This document shows positions 51,667 through 60,270 of a stretch of 64,000 nt of DNA, in pieces. The first letter of the stretch is position 1. Each line of letters opens with the position of its first letter. Below the pieces are notes generated by a model that worked only from the letters and a program-made list of their open reading frames with translations, searched no databases and was not told the origin of the DNA. Both the position numbers and the translations under genes were made by a program. Source of the stretch: Kitasatospora sp. MMS16-BH015 (GTDB lineage Bacteria; Actinomycetota; Actinomycetes; Streptomycetales; Streptomycetaceae). Location: positions 5,952,001-6,016,000 of the forward strand of contig NZ_CP025394.1 in NCBI RefSeq assembly GCF_002943525.1, given 5' to 3'.

Positions 51667-52881
51667 ATGGAATACGTGATCCTTGCCGTAGTCATCGCCG
51701 TGGTCGCCGTCGGTGCGATCGCGGGCCTCGTCGTCAACGGCAGACGACGCAAGACGCTGCCCCCGAAGTCGGCCACCCCCGTCATCACGACGACCAAGCC
51801 GACCCCGCGTGAGCCCCAGGTCGGCGACGAAGCCGCGCCGAGCGCCCCGGCGCCCACGCAGACCATCGAGGAGGTCGAGCTTCCGCCGGTCGCGGAGGCC
51901 CCCGAGGCCGTCGAGGTCGAGCCGGTCGTCGAGGCGCCTGCGGTCGAGGTGCCCGAGCCGACCGCCGGCCGGCTGGTCCGGTTGCGCTCCCGCCTCTCGC
52001 GCTCGCAGAACTCGCTCGGCCGGGGCCTGCTCACGCTGCTCTCCCGCGAGCGGCTCGACGAGGACACCTGGGAGGAGATCGAGGAGACCCTGCTCGTCGC
52101 CGACGTGGGCGTCGCCCCGACCCAGGAGCTGGTCGAGCGGCTGCGCACCCGGGTGAAGGTGCTCGGCACCCGCACTCCGGAGGAGCTGCGGGGCCTGCTG
52201 CACGAGGAGCTCGTCGCCCTGATCGGCACCGACGCCGACCGCACCCTCAAGACCGCCAAGCACGAGGACGGCCGTCCGGCCGTGGTCCTGGTGGTCGGCG
52301 TCAACGGTGTCGGCAAGACCACCACCTCCGGCAAGCTCGGCCGGGTGCTGGTCGCCGACGGGCGCAAGGTGGTGCTCGGTGCGGCCGACACCTTCCGTGC
52401 CGCCGCCGCCGACCAGCTCCAGACCTGGGGCGAGCGGGTCGGTGCCCGCACCGTCCGCGGGCCCGAGGGCGGTGACCCCGCCTCGGTCGCCTTCGACGCG
52501 GTCAAGGAGGGCATCGCCGAGGGTGCCGACACCGTCCTCGTCGACACCGCCGGCCGTCTGCACACCAAGACCGGTCTGATGGACGAGCTCGGCAAGGTCA
52601 AGCGGGTCGTGGAGAAGCACGGCCCGGTGGACGAGGTCCTGCTCGTCCTGGACGCCACCACCGGTCAGAACGGCCTGGTCCAGGCCCGGGTCTTCGCCGA
52701 GGTGGTCGACATCACCGGCATCGTCCTCACCAAGCTCGACGGCACGGCCAAGGGCGGCATCGTGGTCGCCGTCCAGCGCGAACTCGGCGTCCCGGTCAAG
52801 CTGATCGGCCTCGGCGAGGGAGCGGACGACCTGGCCCCCTTCGAGCCGGCCGCCTTCGTGGACGCCTTGATCGGCGACTAA
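51667..52881 (+). CDS. ftsY: Signal recognition particle receptor FtsY
   Basis: A 404-residue SRP receptor. It has an N-terminal membrane helix (EYVILAVVIAVVAVGAIAGLVV, 2-23), an acidic A domain rich in E/V/P, and then the NG domain. The G-1 loop is GVNGVGKTTT (from 211), the DTAGRLHTK motif follows, and LTKLDGTAKGG is G-4/closing loop. It docks ribosome-SRP complexes at the membrane and pairs with Ffh encoded at 61996. The ATG at 51667 starts the helix. Confidence 0.96.
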   Translation: MEYVILAVVIAVVAVGAIAGLVVNGRRRKTLPPKSATPVITTTKPTPREPQVGDEAAPSAPAPTQTIEEVELPPVAEAPEAVEVEPVVEAPAVEVPEPTAGRLVRLRSRLSRSQNSLGRGLLTLLSRERLDEDTWEEIEETLLVADVGVAPTQELVERLRTRVKVLGTRTPEELRGLLHEELVALIGTDADRTLKTAKHEDGRPAVVLVVGVNGVGKTTTSGKLGRVLVADGRKVVLGAADTFRAAAADQLQTWGERVGARTVRGPEGGDPASVAFDAVKEGIAEGADTVLVDTAGRLHTKTGLMDELGKVKRVVEKHGPVDEVLLVLDATTGQNGLVQARVFAEVVDITGIVLTKLDGTAKGGIVVAVQRELGVPVKLIGLGEGADDLAPFEPAAFVDALIGD

Positions 52882-52888
52882 AGGGCCG

Positions 52889-52974
52889 GTTGCACTATCA
52901 GGGGCGCGGGGAACTGCGCGAGCTCGGAAGACTCAAGCCTGTAGCCTTCCGCAGCGCGCAGTTCCCCGCGCCCC
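52889..52974. repeat. REP-like palindrome R4 (two identical ends)
   Basis: GGGGCGCGGGGAACTGCGCG (52901-52920) and its exact reverse complement (52955-52974) form 20-bp perfect arms around 34 bases that include CTCGGAAGACTCAAGCC. TTGCACTATCA precedes the left arm. It separates the convergent ftsY and primase-like genes and should terminate both. Confidence 0.85.
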
Positions 52975-52981
52975 CAATGGA

Positions 52982-53662
52982 TCACGAGGCCAGTTCGGGT
53001 GCCCGTTCCCGGCCGCGGTGGCAGGTGTAGGCGAGGGTGCCCAGGAGGAGGCGGGCTTCCGGCGGTGTGGCCGCCGATTCGCGGGTGGGGCGGCGGAGCC
53101 AGCGGGTGGGGCCGAGGGGGCCGAGGGCCGTGGGCGGGGCGGCCAGGTAGGTGCCCTCGCCGTGGCAGGCGAGGTCGAGGGCGGCGTCGTCCCAGCCCAT
53201 CCGGTAGAGCAGTTCGGGGAGCCGGGCCGCGGTGCCGGGGGCGGTGAAGAAGAGCAGGCGGCCGGTGGGCGGGGCGAGCACCGGGCCGAGCTGGGTGCCC
53301 ATCCGCTCCAGCCGGACCAGGGCCTGGAGGCCGGGCTGGGCGGGCACGTCCAGCACGTCGAAGGTGCGGCCGGGGAGCAGCAGCAGTGGGGAGCCCATGC
53401 TCCACAGCTCGCGCAGCGAGGCGGCGTGTGGACCGAGGCCGCCGCCGGGGGCGGCGGTCACGTGCGGGCTCACCTCGTCGTGCAGACCGGGGGCGGCGCA
53501 GTGTACGGCGCCGCACCCGCACCGGCCGTCGGCCGCCGTGCGCCCGGCACCTGCCGCCACCGTCCAGCCCCAGCGGGCGGTGTACTCGGTGGCGGCCTGG
53601 AAGGCGCTGCCCCGGGTACGGCGGCGGCCGCCCAAGCGCAGATCGCCGAAGAGGTTGTCCAT
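52982..53662 (-). CDS. Bifunctional DNA primase/polymerase-like protein
   Basis: A 226-residue protein (MDNLFGDLRLGGRRRTRGSAFQAATEYTARWGWTVAAGAGR). The opening matches N-terminal Prim-Pol domains of actinobacteria, and CGCGAVHCAAPGLHD... is its cysteine pattern. Family members elsewhere carry polymerase activity, but the acidic catalytic residues are hard to place here, so activity is uncertain. The start at 53662 follows GGGGGAGG. A similar gene lies between ftsY and nsdA in S. coelicolor as I recall it. Confidence 0.72.
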   Translation of the reverse strand: MDNLFGDLRLGGRRRTRGSAFQAATEYTARWGWTVAAGAGRTAADGRCGCGAVHCAAPGLHDEVSPHVTAAPGGGLGPHAASLRELWSMGSPLLLLPGRTFDVLDVPAQPGLQALVRLERMGTQLGPVLAPPTGRLLFFTAPGTAARLPELLYRMGWDDAALDLACHGEGTYLAAPPTALGPLGPTRWLRRPTRESAATPPEARLLLGTLAYTCHRGRERAPELAS

Positions 53663-54141
53663 GCCTCCCCCAACAGGTTCGGATTGCCGGTGGTTACGGG
53701 ATTGTGACGATCCGTCGATTGTCCGACCGGGAGCGGGTGGTGCGTCGGCGGCGCGCGGTGGCCGACGGGCTCCGAGGCGGGCGGCCCGGGCGAGGAGCCG
53801 GCGGGCCCCGAGGCGGTGGCCGGTGGGCCGTCCGTGCTGCACAGGGTGCCTCCGTCATATTCGAGGGCGTCAAAGCCCTTGGTAATGAAGCGAATTGGCG
53901 GCTGAGGGTGGCAGGATCGGCAGGGTGGCGCGGCGGGCGGGGCCGTCACCGGGCCGGGGTATCCAGTGAAGCGCGGTACGAGGTCGATTAGTTCACTCGT
54001 AGGGGTGGCGAAAGGTGGCGTTTCCCCGACAACGCTCCCCCGGACGGCGGACGGGGCGTTACGTTCGGACTACGGAACGCAGTGGCGGGTCGGGACGAGC
54101 AGGGCCTCGGTAGTGGGGCCGGGCGGGATGGGGCTGTTCCC
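53663..54141. promoter_or_regulatory. Divergent region before nsdA
   Basis: A 479-base stretch between the primase-like gene and nsdA with no convincing gene. It is somewhat AT-richer near 53860-53910. Promoters for both genes must lie here, but I cannot place them. Confidence 0.3.
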
Positions 54142-55596
54142 ATGGCAGAGAAGCAACCGAACGAGAAGCTGACCACCTGGTTCGGCCGCAGTGGCTGGTC
54201 CAAGGGCGAGCTGGCCCGTCAGGTCAACCGCCGGGCCCGCCAGATGGGTGCACACCACGTCAGCACCGACACCTCGCGGGTGCGCCGCTGGCTCGACGGC
54301 GAGCAACCCCGTGAGCCCATCCCGCGCATCATGTCGGAGCTGTTCTCCGAGCGCTTCGGCTCGGTGGTCTCGGTGGAGGACCTGGGGCTGCGCACCATCG
54401 TGCCGGTCTCCACCGTGGGCGGCGGGGTCGACCTGCCCTGGAGCGCCCCGCAGACCGTCCAGCTGATCAGCGAGTACTCCCGCAGCGACCTGATGCTCAA
54501 CCGCCGGGGCTTCCTCGGCACCTCGCTCGCGCTGACGGCCGGCGCGGCGCTGATCGAGCCCATGCAGCGCTGGCTCACCCCCGGCCCCTCGGGCGCGCCG
54601 CTGCCGATCCTGACCGCCGCCAACGGCGGGGAGCCGCACTCCGGCAGGCTCTCCGAGCCCGAGCTGCAGCTGCTGGAGCAGACCACCGTGATGTTCCGTC
54701 AGTGGGACGCGCAGAACGGCGGCGGCCTCCGCCGCAAGGCGGTGGTCGGCCAACTGCACGAGGTCACCGACCTGCTCCAGGAGACGTACCCTGAGCAGAC
54801 CACCAAGCGGCTGTTCCGGCTCACCGCCGAGCTGGCCCACCTGGCGGGCTTCATGTCCTACGACGTGGGCATGCACCCGAGCGCGCAGAAGTACTTCGTG
54901 CTCGCGCTGCACGCGGCCAAGGAGGCGGGGGACAGGCCGTTCGGCGCGCTCATCCTCACCGACATGAGCCGCCAGATGATCCACCTCGACCGGGGCGAGG
55001 ACGCCCTGGAGCTCATCCACCTGGCCCAGTACGGCAGCCGGGACACGGCGACCCCGCGCCAGCAGGCGCTGCTGTACGCGATGGAGGCCCGCGCCTACGC
55101 GACCATCGGCGAGGCCACCCGCTGCGCCCGGGCCGCCCGGATGGCCGAGGACACCTTCAGCGACTGCCGGGAGACCGACGGCGACCCGGACTGGCTGAAG
55201 TTCTTCTCCGAGGCCGAGCTGAACGCGGAGAACGCCCACTCCTACCGCGACCTCGCCTACAACGCGCCGCGCAGCCCGCTCTTCGCCTCGATGTCGGCCC
55301 CGGTGATGGAGCGCGCCGTCGACCTGTTCCGACAGGACCCGGGCCACGTGCGCAGCTACGCCTTCAACCTGGTCGGGATGGCCAGCGTGCACCTGCTCCA
55401 GGGCGAGCCCGAGGAGGCCGCCCGGATGGCCGAGCAGGCGGTGGAGATCGCCACCAAGGTGCGCTCGGAGCGGCTCAACACCCGCGTCCGCAAGACCTCG
55501 GCGGCGGCCAGCCGGGATTACAAGGGCGTGGCCGAGATCAGCCGTCTGGCGGACCGGGTCGTCCAGGACATCCCGGAGTTCATCCCGGCCGGGTGA
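54142..55596 (+). CDS. nsdA: NsdA, TPR-containing negative regulator of differentiation
   Basis: A 484-residue regulator. The N-terminal KLTTWFGRSGWSKGELARQVNRRARQMGAHHVSTDTSRVRRWLDGEQPREPIPRIMSELF is a helix-turn-helix-like region. A short hydrophobic stretch (RRGFLGTSLALTAGAALIEP, about 128-147) is typical, and the rest is TPR-like helical repeat. In S. coelicolor NsdA represses sporulation and antibiotic production. The ATG at 54142 is chosen on N-terminal similarity. Confidence 0.9.
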   Translation: MAEKQPNEKLTTWFGRSGWSKGELARQVNRRARQMGAHHVSTDTSRVRRWLDGEQPREPIPRIMSELFSERFGSVVSVEDLGLRTIVPVSTVGGGVDLPWSAPQTVQLISEYSRSDLMLNRRGFLGTSLALTAGAALIEPMQRWLTPGPSGAPLPILTAANGGEPHSGRLSEPELQLLEQTTVMFRQWDAQNGGGLRRKAVVGQLHEVTDLLQETYPEQTTKRLFRLTAELAHLAGFMSYDVGMHPSAQKYFVLALHAAKEAGDRPFGALILTDMSRQMIHLDRGEDALELIHLAQYGSRDTATPRQQALLYAMEARAYATIGEATRCARAARMAEDTFSDCRETDGDPDWLKFFSEAELNAENAHSYRDLAYNAPRSPLFASMSAPVMERAVDLFRQDPGHVRSYAFNLVGMASVHLLQGEPEEAARMAEQAVEIATKVRSERLNTRVRKTSAAASRDYKGVAEISRLADRVVQDIPEFIPAG

Positions 55597-55677
55597 ATCT
55601 TGTGGTGACGCACGGTAGGGCATCCGGTACGGCGGCGTGGCCGTAGTTCACGCCGTCGTAACGCCCTCGCCACCCTC

Positions 55678-55693
55678 GTCACGGCTGTGAAAC
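55678..55693 (+). promoter_or_regulatory. GlnR box upstream of amtB
   Basis: GTCAC-N6-GAAAC matches the GlnR pattern gTnAc-n6-GaAAc exactly. A weaker upstream half (GTAAC at 55658-55662) may make a second partial box. It lies about 115 bases before amtB. GlnR is the known activator of amtB-glnK-glnD in streptomycetes. Confidence 0.75.
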
Positions 55694-55808
55694 ATCGTGC
55701 CGCACTGGCCGAAACCCGCCTTCGGCACTCTCCTCTTCAACGCCGACACCCCGGATTGCACGGGACAGGATTCCAGCGGGTGGAGCGGCCTGAAACGAGG
55801 AGACGCCG

Positions 55809-57173
55809 ATGCCGGACGGCTTCAGCGCGGGCGATACCGCCTTTGTGTTCATCAGTGCGGCCCTGGTGATGTTGATGACCCCGGGTCTGGCCTTCTTCTA
55901 CGGGGGCATGGTCCGGGTCAAGAGCGCGCTCAACATGCTGGTGATGAGCTTCATCTCGCTCGGCATCGTCAGCGTGCTCTGGGTGCTCTACGGCTACACG
56001 CTGGCCTTCGGGCCGGACGCCGGGGCCGGCCTGATCGGCAACCTCGACTTCCTCGGGATGCGCGGCATCGGCCTGAACGACCTCACCGGCACCATCCCCA
56101 CCACCGCCTTCTCCGCCTTCCAGCTGATGTTCGCGGTGATCACCCCCGCGCTGATCAGCGGCGCGATCGCCGACCGGGCCAAGTTCGCGGCCTGGGGGCT
56201 GTTCGTCGGGCTCTGGGTGACCATCGTCTACTTCCCGGTCGCGCACTGGGTGTTCTTCTTCGACAACGGCAACGGCGGCTGGCTCGGCGACCGCAACGGC
56301 GTGATCGACTTCGCCGGCGGCACGGCCGTGCACATCAACGCGGGTGTCGCGGGGCTCGCGCTCTGCCTGGTGCTCGGCAAGCGGATCGGCTTCAAGAAGG
56401 ACCCGATGCGGCCGCACAGCCTGCCGCTGGTGATGCTCGGCTCCGGGCTGCTCTGGTTCGGCTGGTTCGGCTTCAACGCGGGCTCGGCGCTGGCCGCCAA
56501 CGGCGTGGCGGGCATGGCCTTCCTGAACACCCAGGTCGCCACCGCCGCCGCGATGCTCGGCTGGCTGGCCTTCGAGCGGATCAAGCACGGCGCGTTCACC
56601 ACGCTGGGCGCCGCCTCCGGCGCGGTGGCCGGTCTGGTCGCCATCACCCCCGCCTGCGGCTCGGTCAGCCTGCTCGGCGCGATCGCGATCGGCCTGATCG
56701 CCGGTGCCGTCTGCGCCGCCGCGATCAGCCTCAAGTACCGCTGGGGCTTCGACGACTCGCTGGACGTGGTGGGCGTGCACGCCGTCGGCGGGGCGATCGG
56801 CTCGCTGCTGATCGGCTTCTTCGCCACCGGCCACGTCGGCCAGACCGCCCAGGGCCTGTTCTACGGCGGCGGCCTCGGCCAGCTGGGCAAGCAGGCGATG
56901 GGCGTGGCCGTGGTCGCGGTCTACTCCTTCGTGCTCTCCTGGCTGCTGGCCAAGGGCATCGACAAGACCATCGGCTTCCGGGTGGACGAGGAGGTCGAGC
57001 TGGCCGGCATCGACCAGGCCGAGCACGCCGAGTCGGCGTACGACTTCAGCGCGGTGGGCGCCAGCCTGGCCCGGGCGGTGGGCGTGAGCCCTGCCGCGCC
57101 GACCAAGGCGGCTGAGAAGATCACCGGGACCACCGCCGAGCAGACCACCGAGAAGACTGAGGTCGACGCCTGA
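55809..57173 (+). CDS. amtB: Ammonium transporter
   Basis: A 454-residue Amt/Rh channel with about 11 membrane helices, from GDTAFVFISAALVMLMTPGLAFFYGGMVRVKSALNMLVMS onwards. The FAGGTAVHINAGVAGLAL segment and DVVGVHAVGGAIGSLLIG carry the twin histidines of the pore. The C-terminal cytoplasmic tail (about 395-454) is the PII-binding part plus a T/E-rich extension. Its stop overlaps the glnK start by one base. Expected to be induced under nitrogen limitation by GlnR. Confidence 0.96.
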   Translation: MPDGFSAGDTAFVFISAALVMLMTPGLAFFYGGMVRVKSALNMLVMSFISLGIVSVLWVLYGYTLAFGPDAGAGLIGNLDFLGMRGIGLNDLTGTIPTTAFSAFQLMFAVITPALISGAIADRAKFAAWGLFVGLWVTIVYFPVAHWVFFFDNGNGGWLGDRNGVIDFAGGTAVHINAGVAGLALCLVLGKRIGFKKDPMRPHSLPLVMLGSGLLWFGWFGFNAGSALAANGVAGMAFLNTQVATAAAMLGWLAFERIKHGAFTTLGAASGAVAGLVAITPACGSVSLLGAIAIGLIAGAVCAAAISLKYRWGFDDSLDVVGVHAVGGAIGSLLIGFFATGHVGQTAQGLFYGGGLGQLGKQAMGVAVVAVYSFVLSWLLAKGIDKTIGFRVDEEVELAGIDQAEHAESAYDFSAVGASLARAVGVSPAAPTKAAEKITGTTAEQTTEKTEVDA

Positions 57174-57511
57174 TGAAGCTCATCACCGCCATCATCAAGC
57201 CGCACCGCCTGGACGAGGTGAAGACCGCCCTGCAGGCCGCCGGGGTGCACGGTCTGACCGTCACCGAGGCCAGCGGGTACGGCCGCCAGCGCGGCCACAC
57301 CGAGGTCTACCGGGGCGCGGAGTACACCGTCGACCTGGTGCCCAAGTGCCGGATCGAGGTGCTGGTCGAGGACGACGTGGCCGAGGAGACCATCGACACG
57401 CTGGTGAAGGCCGCCCGAACCGGCAAGATCGGGGACGGCAAGGTCTGGAGCGTCCCGGTCGAGACCGTCGTCCGGGTCCGGACCGGCGAGCGCGGCCCCG
57501 ACGCCCTGTGA
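57173..57511 (+). CDS. glnK: PII nitrogen regulatory protein
   Basis: A 112-residue PII trimer protein. The T-loop modification site is Y51 (RGAEYTVD), preceded by TEASGYGRQRGHTEVYRG. The B-loop region TGKIGDGKVW binds ATP/2-oxoglutarate. In actinobacteria Y51 is adenylylated by GlnD rather than uridylylated. It starts on the amtB stop codon (TGATG) and would gate AmtB. Confidence 0.97.
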   Translation: MKLITAIIKPHRLDEVKTALQAAGVHGLTVTEASGYGRQRGHTEVYRGAEYTVDLVPKCRIEVLVEDDVAEETIDTLVKAARTGKIGDGKVWSVPVETVVRVRTGERGPDAL

Positions 57512-57545
57512 CACCCGCTCCACTTCTCTGAACCGCTCCACCCAG

Positions 57546-57576
57546 GCGGGCCGGTGACCATCCGTCACCGGCCCGC
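57546..57576 (+). terminator. Hairpin between glnK and glnD
   Basis: A 12-bp perfect stem (57546-57557 and 57565-57576) with a 7-base loop lies in the 148-base gap. It may partly uncouple glnD from amtB-glnK. Confidence 0.6.
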
Positions 57577-57659
57577 CGAAGGCGTATCCGGCCCCCGCGG
57601 CCGGTGTCGTCGTTCCCGGCTCGCAGTTTCCGGCTCGCACCACGGACGGGGATCACCCA

Positions 57660-60152
57660 GTGACGACCGACACCCACCCCACCGGCTCCGAGTTCGCCGC
57701 CGCCCGGGCCCGGCTGCTCGCCGAACCCGGCCGCACCGGCGCCGCCCGCCGCGCCGCCCTCTCCGCGCTGGCCGACGGCTGGCTCCGCGGCCTCTTCACC
57801 GCCGCCGGAGCGCCACCGGGCACCGCGCTGGTCGCCGTCGGCGGCTACGGCCGGGGCGAGCTCTCCCCGCGCAGCGACCTGGACGTGCTGCTGCTGCACG
57901 AGGGCCGGATCGACCCCGCCCTGCCGGAGCGGATCTGGTACCCGGTCTGGGACGGCGGCGCCGCGCTCGACCACGCGGTGCGCACCACCGCCGAGGCCCG
58001 TTCGGTGGCCGCCGAGGACCTCAAGGCGCAGCTCGGCCTGCTCGACCTGCGCCACCTGGCCGGGGACGCCGAACTCACCGCCGGCCTGCGCTCCGCCGTA
58101 CTGGCCGACTGGCGCGCCGCCGCCCCCAAGCGGCTGCCCGAGCTCCGCGAGCTCTGCGCCGAACGGGCCGAGCGGCACGGCGAGCTCTCCTTCCTGCTCG
58201 AACCCGACCTCAAGGAGGCCAAGGGCGGTCTGCGCGACGTCACCGCGCTGAACGCCATCGCCGCCACCTGGCTGGCCGACGCCCCCCGGGACGGCCTGGA
58301 GGAGGCCGCCGCCACCCTGGCCGACGTCCGCGACGCCCTGCACCTGGCCACCGGCCGGGCCACCGAACGCCTCGGCCTGCACGACCAGGACCAGGTGGCC
58401 GCCGAACTCGGCGTGCTGGACGCCGACATCCTGCTCCGCCAGGTGTACGAGGCGGCCCGCACCATCAGCTACGCCGGGGACGTCACCTGGCGGACCGTCA
58501 CCCGGATACTGGCCGCGCGCAGCGGCCGGGGCCGCCGCCGGCTCCCCTTCCTCGGGGGCGGCCGGGCGGTGCCGGCCCGGGGTGTGGTGGAGCGCAGCCC
58601 GCTGGCCGAGGGCGTGGTCGAGCAGGACGGTGAGGCCGTGCTCGCGCAGTCGGCCCGCCCGGCCCAGGACCCGGTGCTGCCGTTGCGGGCCGCCGCCGCG
58701 GCGGCCCAGGCGGGCCTGACCGTGGCCCACGCGACGGTGCGCCGGCTGGCCGCCGAGACCCGTCCGCTGCCGGTGCCCTGGCCGGACGAGGCCCGCGAGC
58801 AGCTGGTCACCCTGCTCGGCGCGGGCGAGGCGGCCATCCCGGTCTGGGAGGCGTACGAGGCCGAGGGCCTGATCACCCGGCTGCTGCCGGACTGGGAGCG
58901 GGTGCGCTGCCGTCCGCAGCGCAACGCCGTGCACCGCTGGACGGTCGACCGCCACCTGGTCGAGACGGCGGTCAGGGCCGCCGCGATGACGCGTCGGGTG
59001 GCCCGGCCCGACCTGCTGCTGGTGGCCGCGCTGCTGCACGACATCGGCAAGGGCTGGCCGGGCGACCACTCCGAGGCGGGCGAGGTGATCGTGCGCGATG
59101 TCGCGGTGCGGATGGGCTTCGACAAGGAGGACACCGAGACCCTCGCCCTGCTGGTCCGCCACCACCTGACCCTGGTGGACACCGCGACCCGCCGCGACCC
59201 CGAGGACCCGGCCACCATCGAGCTGATCACCCGCACTGTCGGCACCCTCCCGCACCTGGAACTCCTGCACGCCCTCACCGAGGCCGACGCCACCGCGACC
59301 GGCCCGGCCGCGTGGACCGCTTGGCGGGCCTCGCTGGTGGCGGGCCTGGTCGACCGGGCGGCGGCGGCGCTGGCTGCTCCCGGTACAGGCGGGGCAGCCG
59401 GCCGGCCGTCGGCGCCGGCCGTCTGGTCGGCGGTGGTGGAGCCGACCGCCGAGCAGGAGCGGCTGGCCGTGGAGGCGGCGCGGACCCTCTCGCCCGCGCT
59501 CTCGCTGCACGCCCACGCGGGCGAATCCACCGACCCCGAGCGGCCGGAGCCGATGGGCGTCGAACTGACCCTGGCCATCCCGGACCGCCCCGGCCTGCTC
59601 GGCACCGTGGCCGGCGTGCTGGCCCTGCACCGCCTCACCGTCCGCGCGGCCGGCCTGCGCGAGCTCGACCCGATCGGGGCCGGCCCGGTGCTGCTGCTCT
59701 CCTGGACGGTGGCCGCCGAGTACGGCGAACTCCCCGAAGCGGCCCGGCTGCGGGCCGACCTGCGGCGCGCCCTGGACGGCTCCCTGGACGTGGCCCGCAA
59801 GCTCGCCGAACGCGACGCCGCCGCGCCGAAGCGCCGCGGCATCCCCACCCCGCCCCCCGTGGTGACGGTGGCCCCGGGCACCTCGTCCTCCTCCGCCACG
59901 ATCCTGGAGGTCCGGGCCCACGACGCTCCCGGCCTGCTGCACCGCATCGGCCGCGCCCTGGACGCGGCCGCCGTCCGAGTCCGTACGGCCCACGTCTCCA
60001 CGCTCGGGGCGGAGGCGGTCGACGCCTTCTACCTGACGGACGTCGCCGGCCGGCCCCTGGAACCCGATTACGCCCGGCAAGTCGCCCACCAAGTTCAAGC
60101 TGCACTACTCAGGGGCGCGGGGAACTGCGCGAATCCGGAAGAAGCGGAGTAG
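57660..60152 (+). CDS. glnD: PII adenylyl/uridylyltransferase GlnD
   Basis: An 830-residue bifunctional enzyme. The nucleotidyltransferase motif is GGYGRGELSPRSDLDVL (about 60-76). Then come GlnE-type helical blocks, the HD hydrolase site LLHDIGKGWPGDHSEAGEVI, and two C-terminal ACT domains (LAIPDRPGLLGTVAGVLALHRLTV and VRAHDAPGLLHRIGRALDAA). Actinobacterial GlnD adenylylates GlnK. The GTG at 57660 opens the frame. The final residues LRGAGNCANPEEAE lie inside the repeat R5 and are not part of the normal ACT end, so the native stop has been replaced by one inside the repeat. Confidence 0.95.
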   Translation: MTTDTHPTGSEFAAARARLLAEPGRTGAARRAALSALADGWLRGLFTAAGAPPGTALVAVGGYGRGELSPRSDLDVLLLHEGRIDPALPERIWYPVWDGGAALDHAVRTTAEARSVAAEDLKAQLGLLDLRHLAGDAELTAGLRSAVLADWRAAAPKRLPELRELCAERAERHGELSFLLEPDLKEAKGGLRDVTALNAIAATWLADAPRDGLEEAAATLADVRDALHLATGRATERLGLHDQDQVAAELGVLDADILLRQVYEAARTISYAGDVTWRTVTRILAARSGRGRRRLPFLGGGRAVPARGVVERSPLAEGVVEQDGEAVLAQSARPAQDPVLPLRAAAAAAQAGLTVAHATVRRLAAETRPLPVPWPDEAREQLVTLLGAGEAAIPVWEAYEAEGLITRLLPDWERVRCRPQRNAVHRWTVDRHLVETAVRAAAMTRRVARPDLLLVAALLHDIGKGWPGDHSEAGEVIVRDVAVRMGFDKEDTETLALLVRHHLTLVDTATRRDPEDPATIELITRTVGTLPHLELLHALTEADATATGPAAWTAWRASLVAGLVDRAAAALAAPGTGGAAGRPSAPAVWSAVVEPTAEQERLAVEAARTLSPALSLHAHAGESTDPERPEPMGVELTLAIPDRPGLLGTVAGVLALHRLTVRAAGLRELDPIGAGPVLLLSWTVAAEYGELPEAARLRADLRRALDGSLDVARKLAERDAAAPKRRGIPTPPPVVTVAPGTSSSSATILEVRAHDAPGLLHRIGRALDAAAVRVRTAHVSTLGAEAVDAFYLTDVAGRPLEPDYARQVAHQVQAALLRGAGNCANPEEAE

Positions 60153-60270
60153 CAGGCTGACGCTGAGAGCCAGTTGCACCGTCAACGGACAGTGCAACTG
60201 GTGCACCGCGTAAGACAGCGTCAGAGTGCAGGGTGGGCCGCGCCGTTCCCCGCGCCCCTGATGGTGCAAG
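60098..60270 (+). repeat. Composite REP/BIME-like element R5 inside two gene ends
   Basis: The left end (CTGCACTACTCAGGGGCGCG then GGGAACTGCGCGAATCCGGAAG) and the inverted right end (CCGCGCCGTTCCCCGCGCCC then CTGATGGTGCA) flank the shared inner blocks CAGTTGCACCGTCAACGGA and GCGTAAGACAGCG. The left 55 bases code for the end of GlnD and the right 50 bases for the end of the convergent XRE/TPR gene. Confidence 0.88.
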
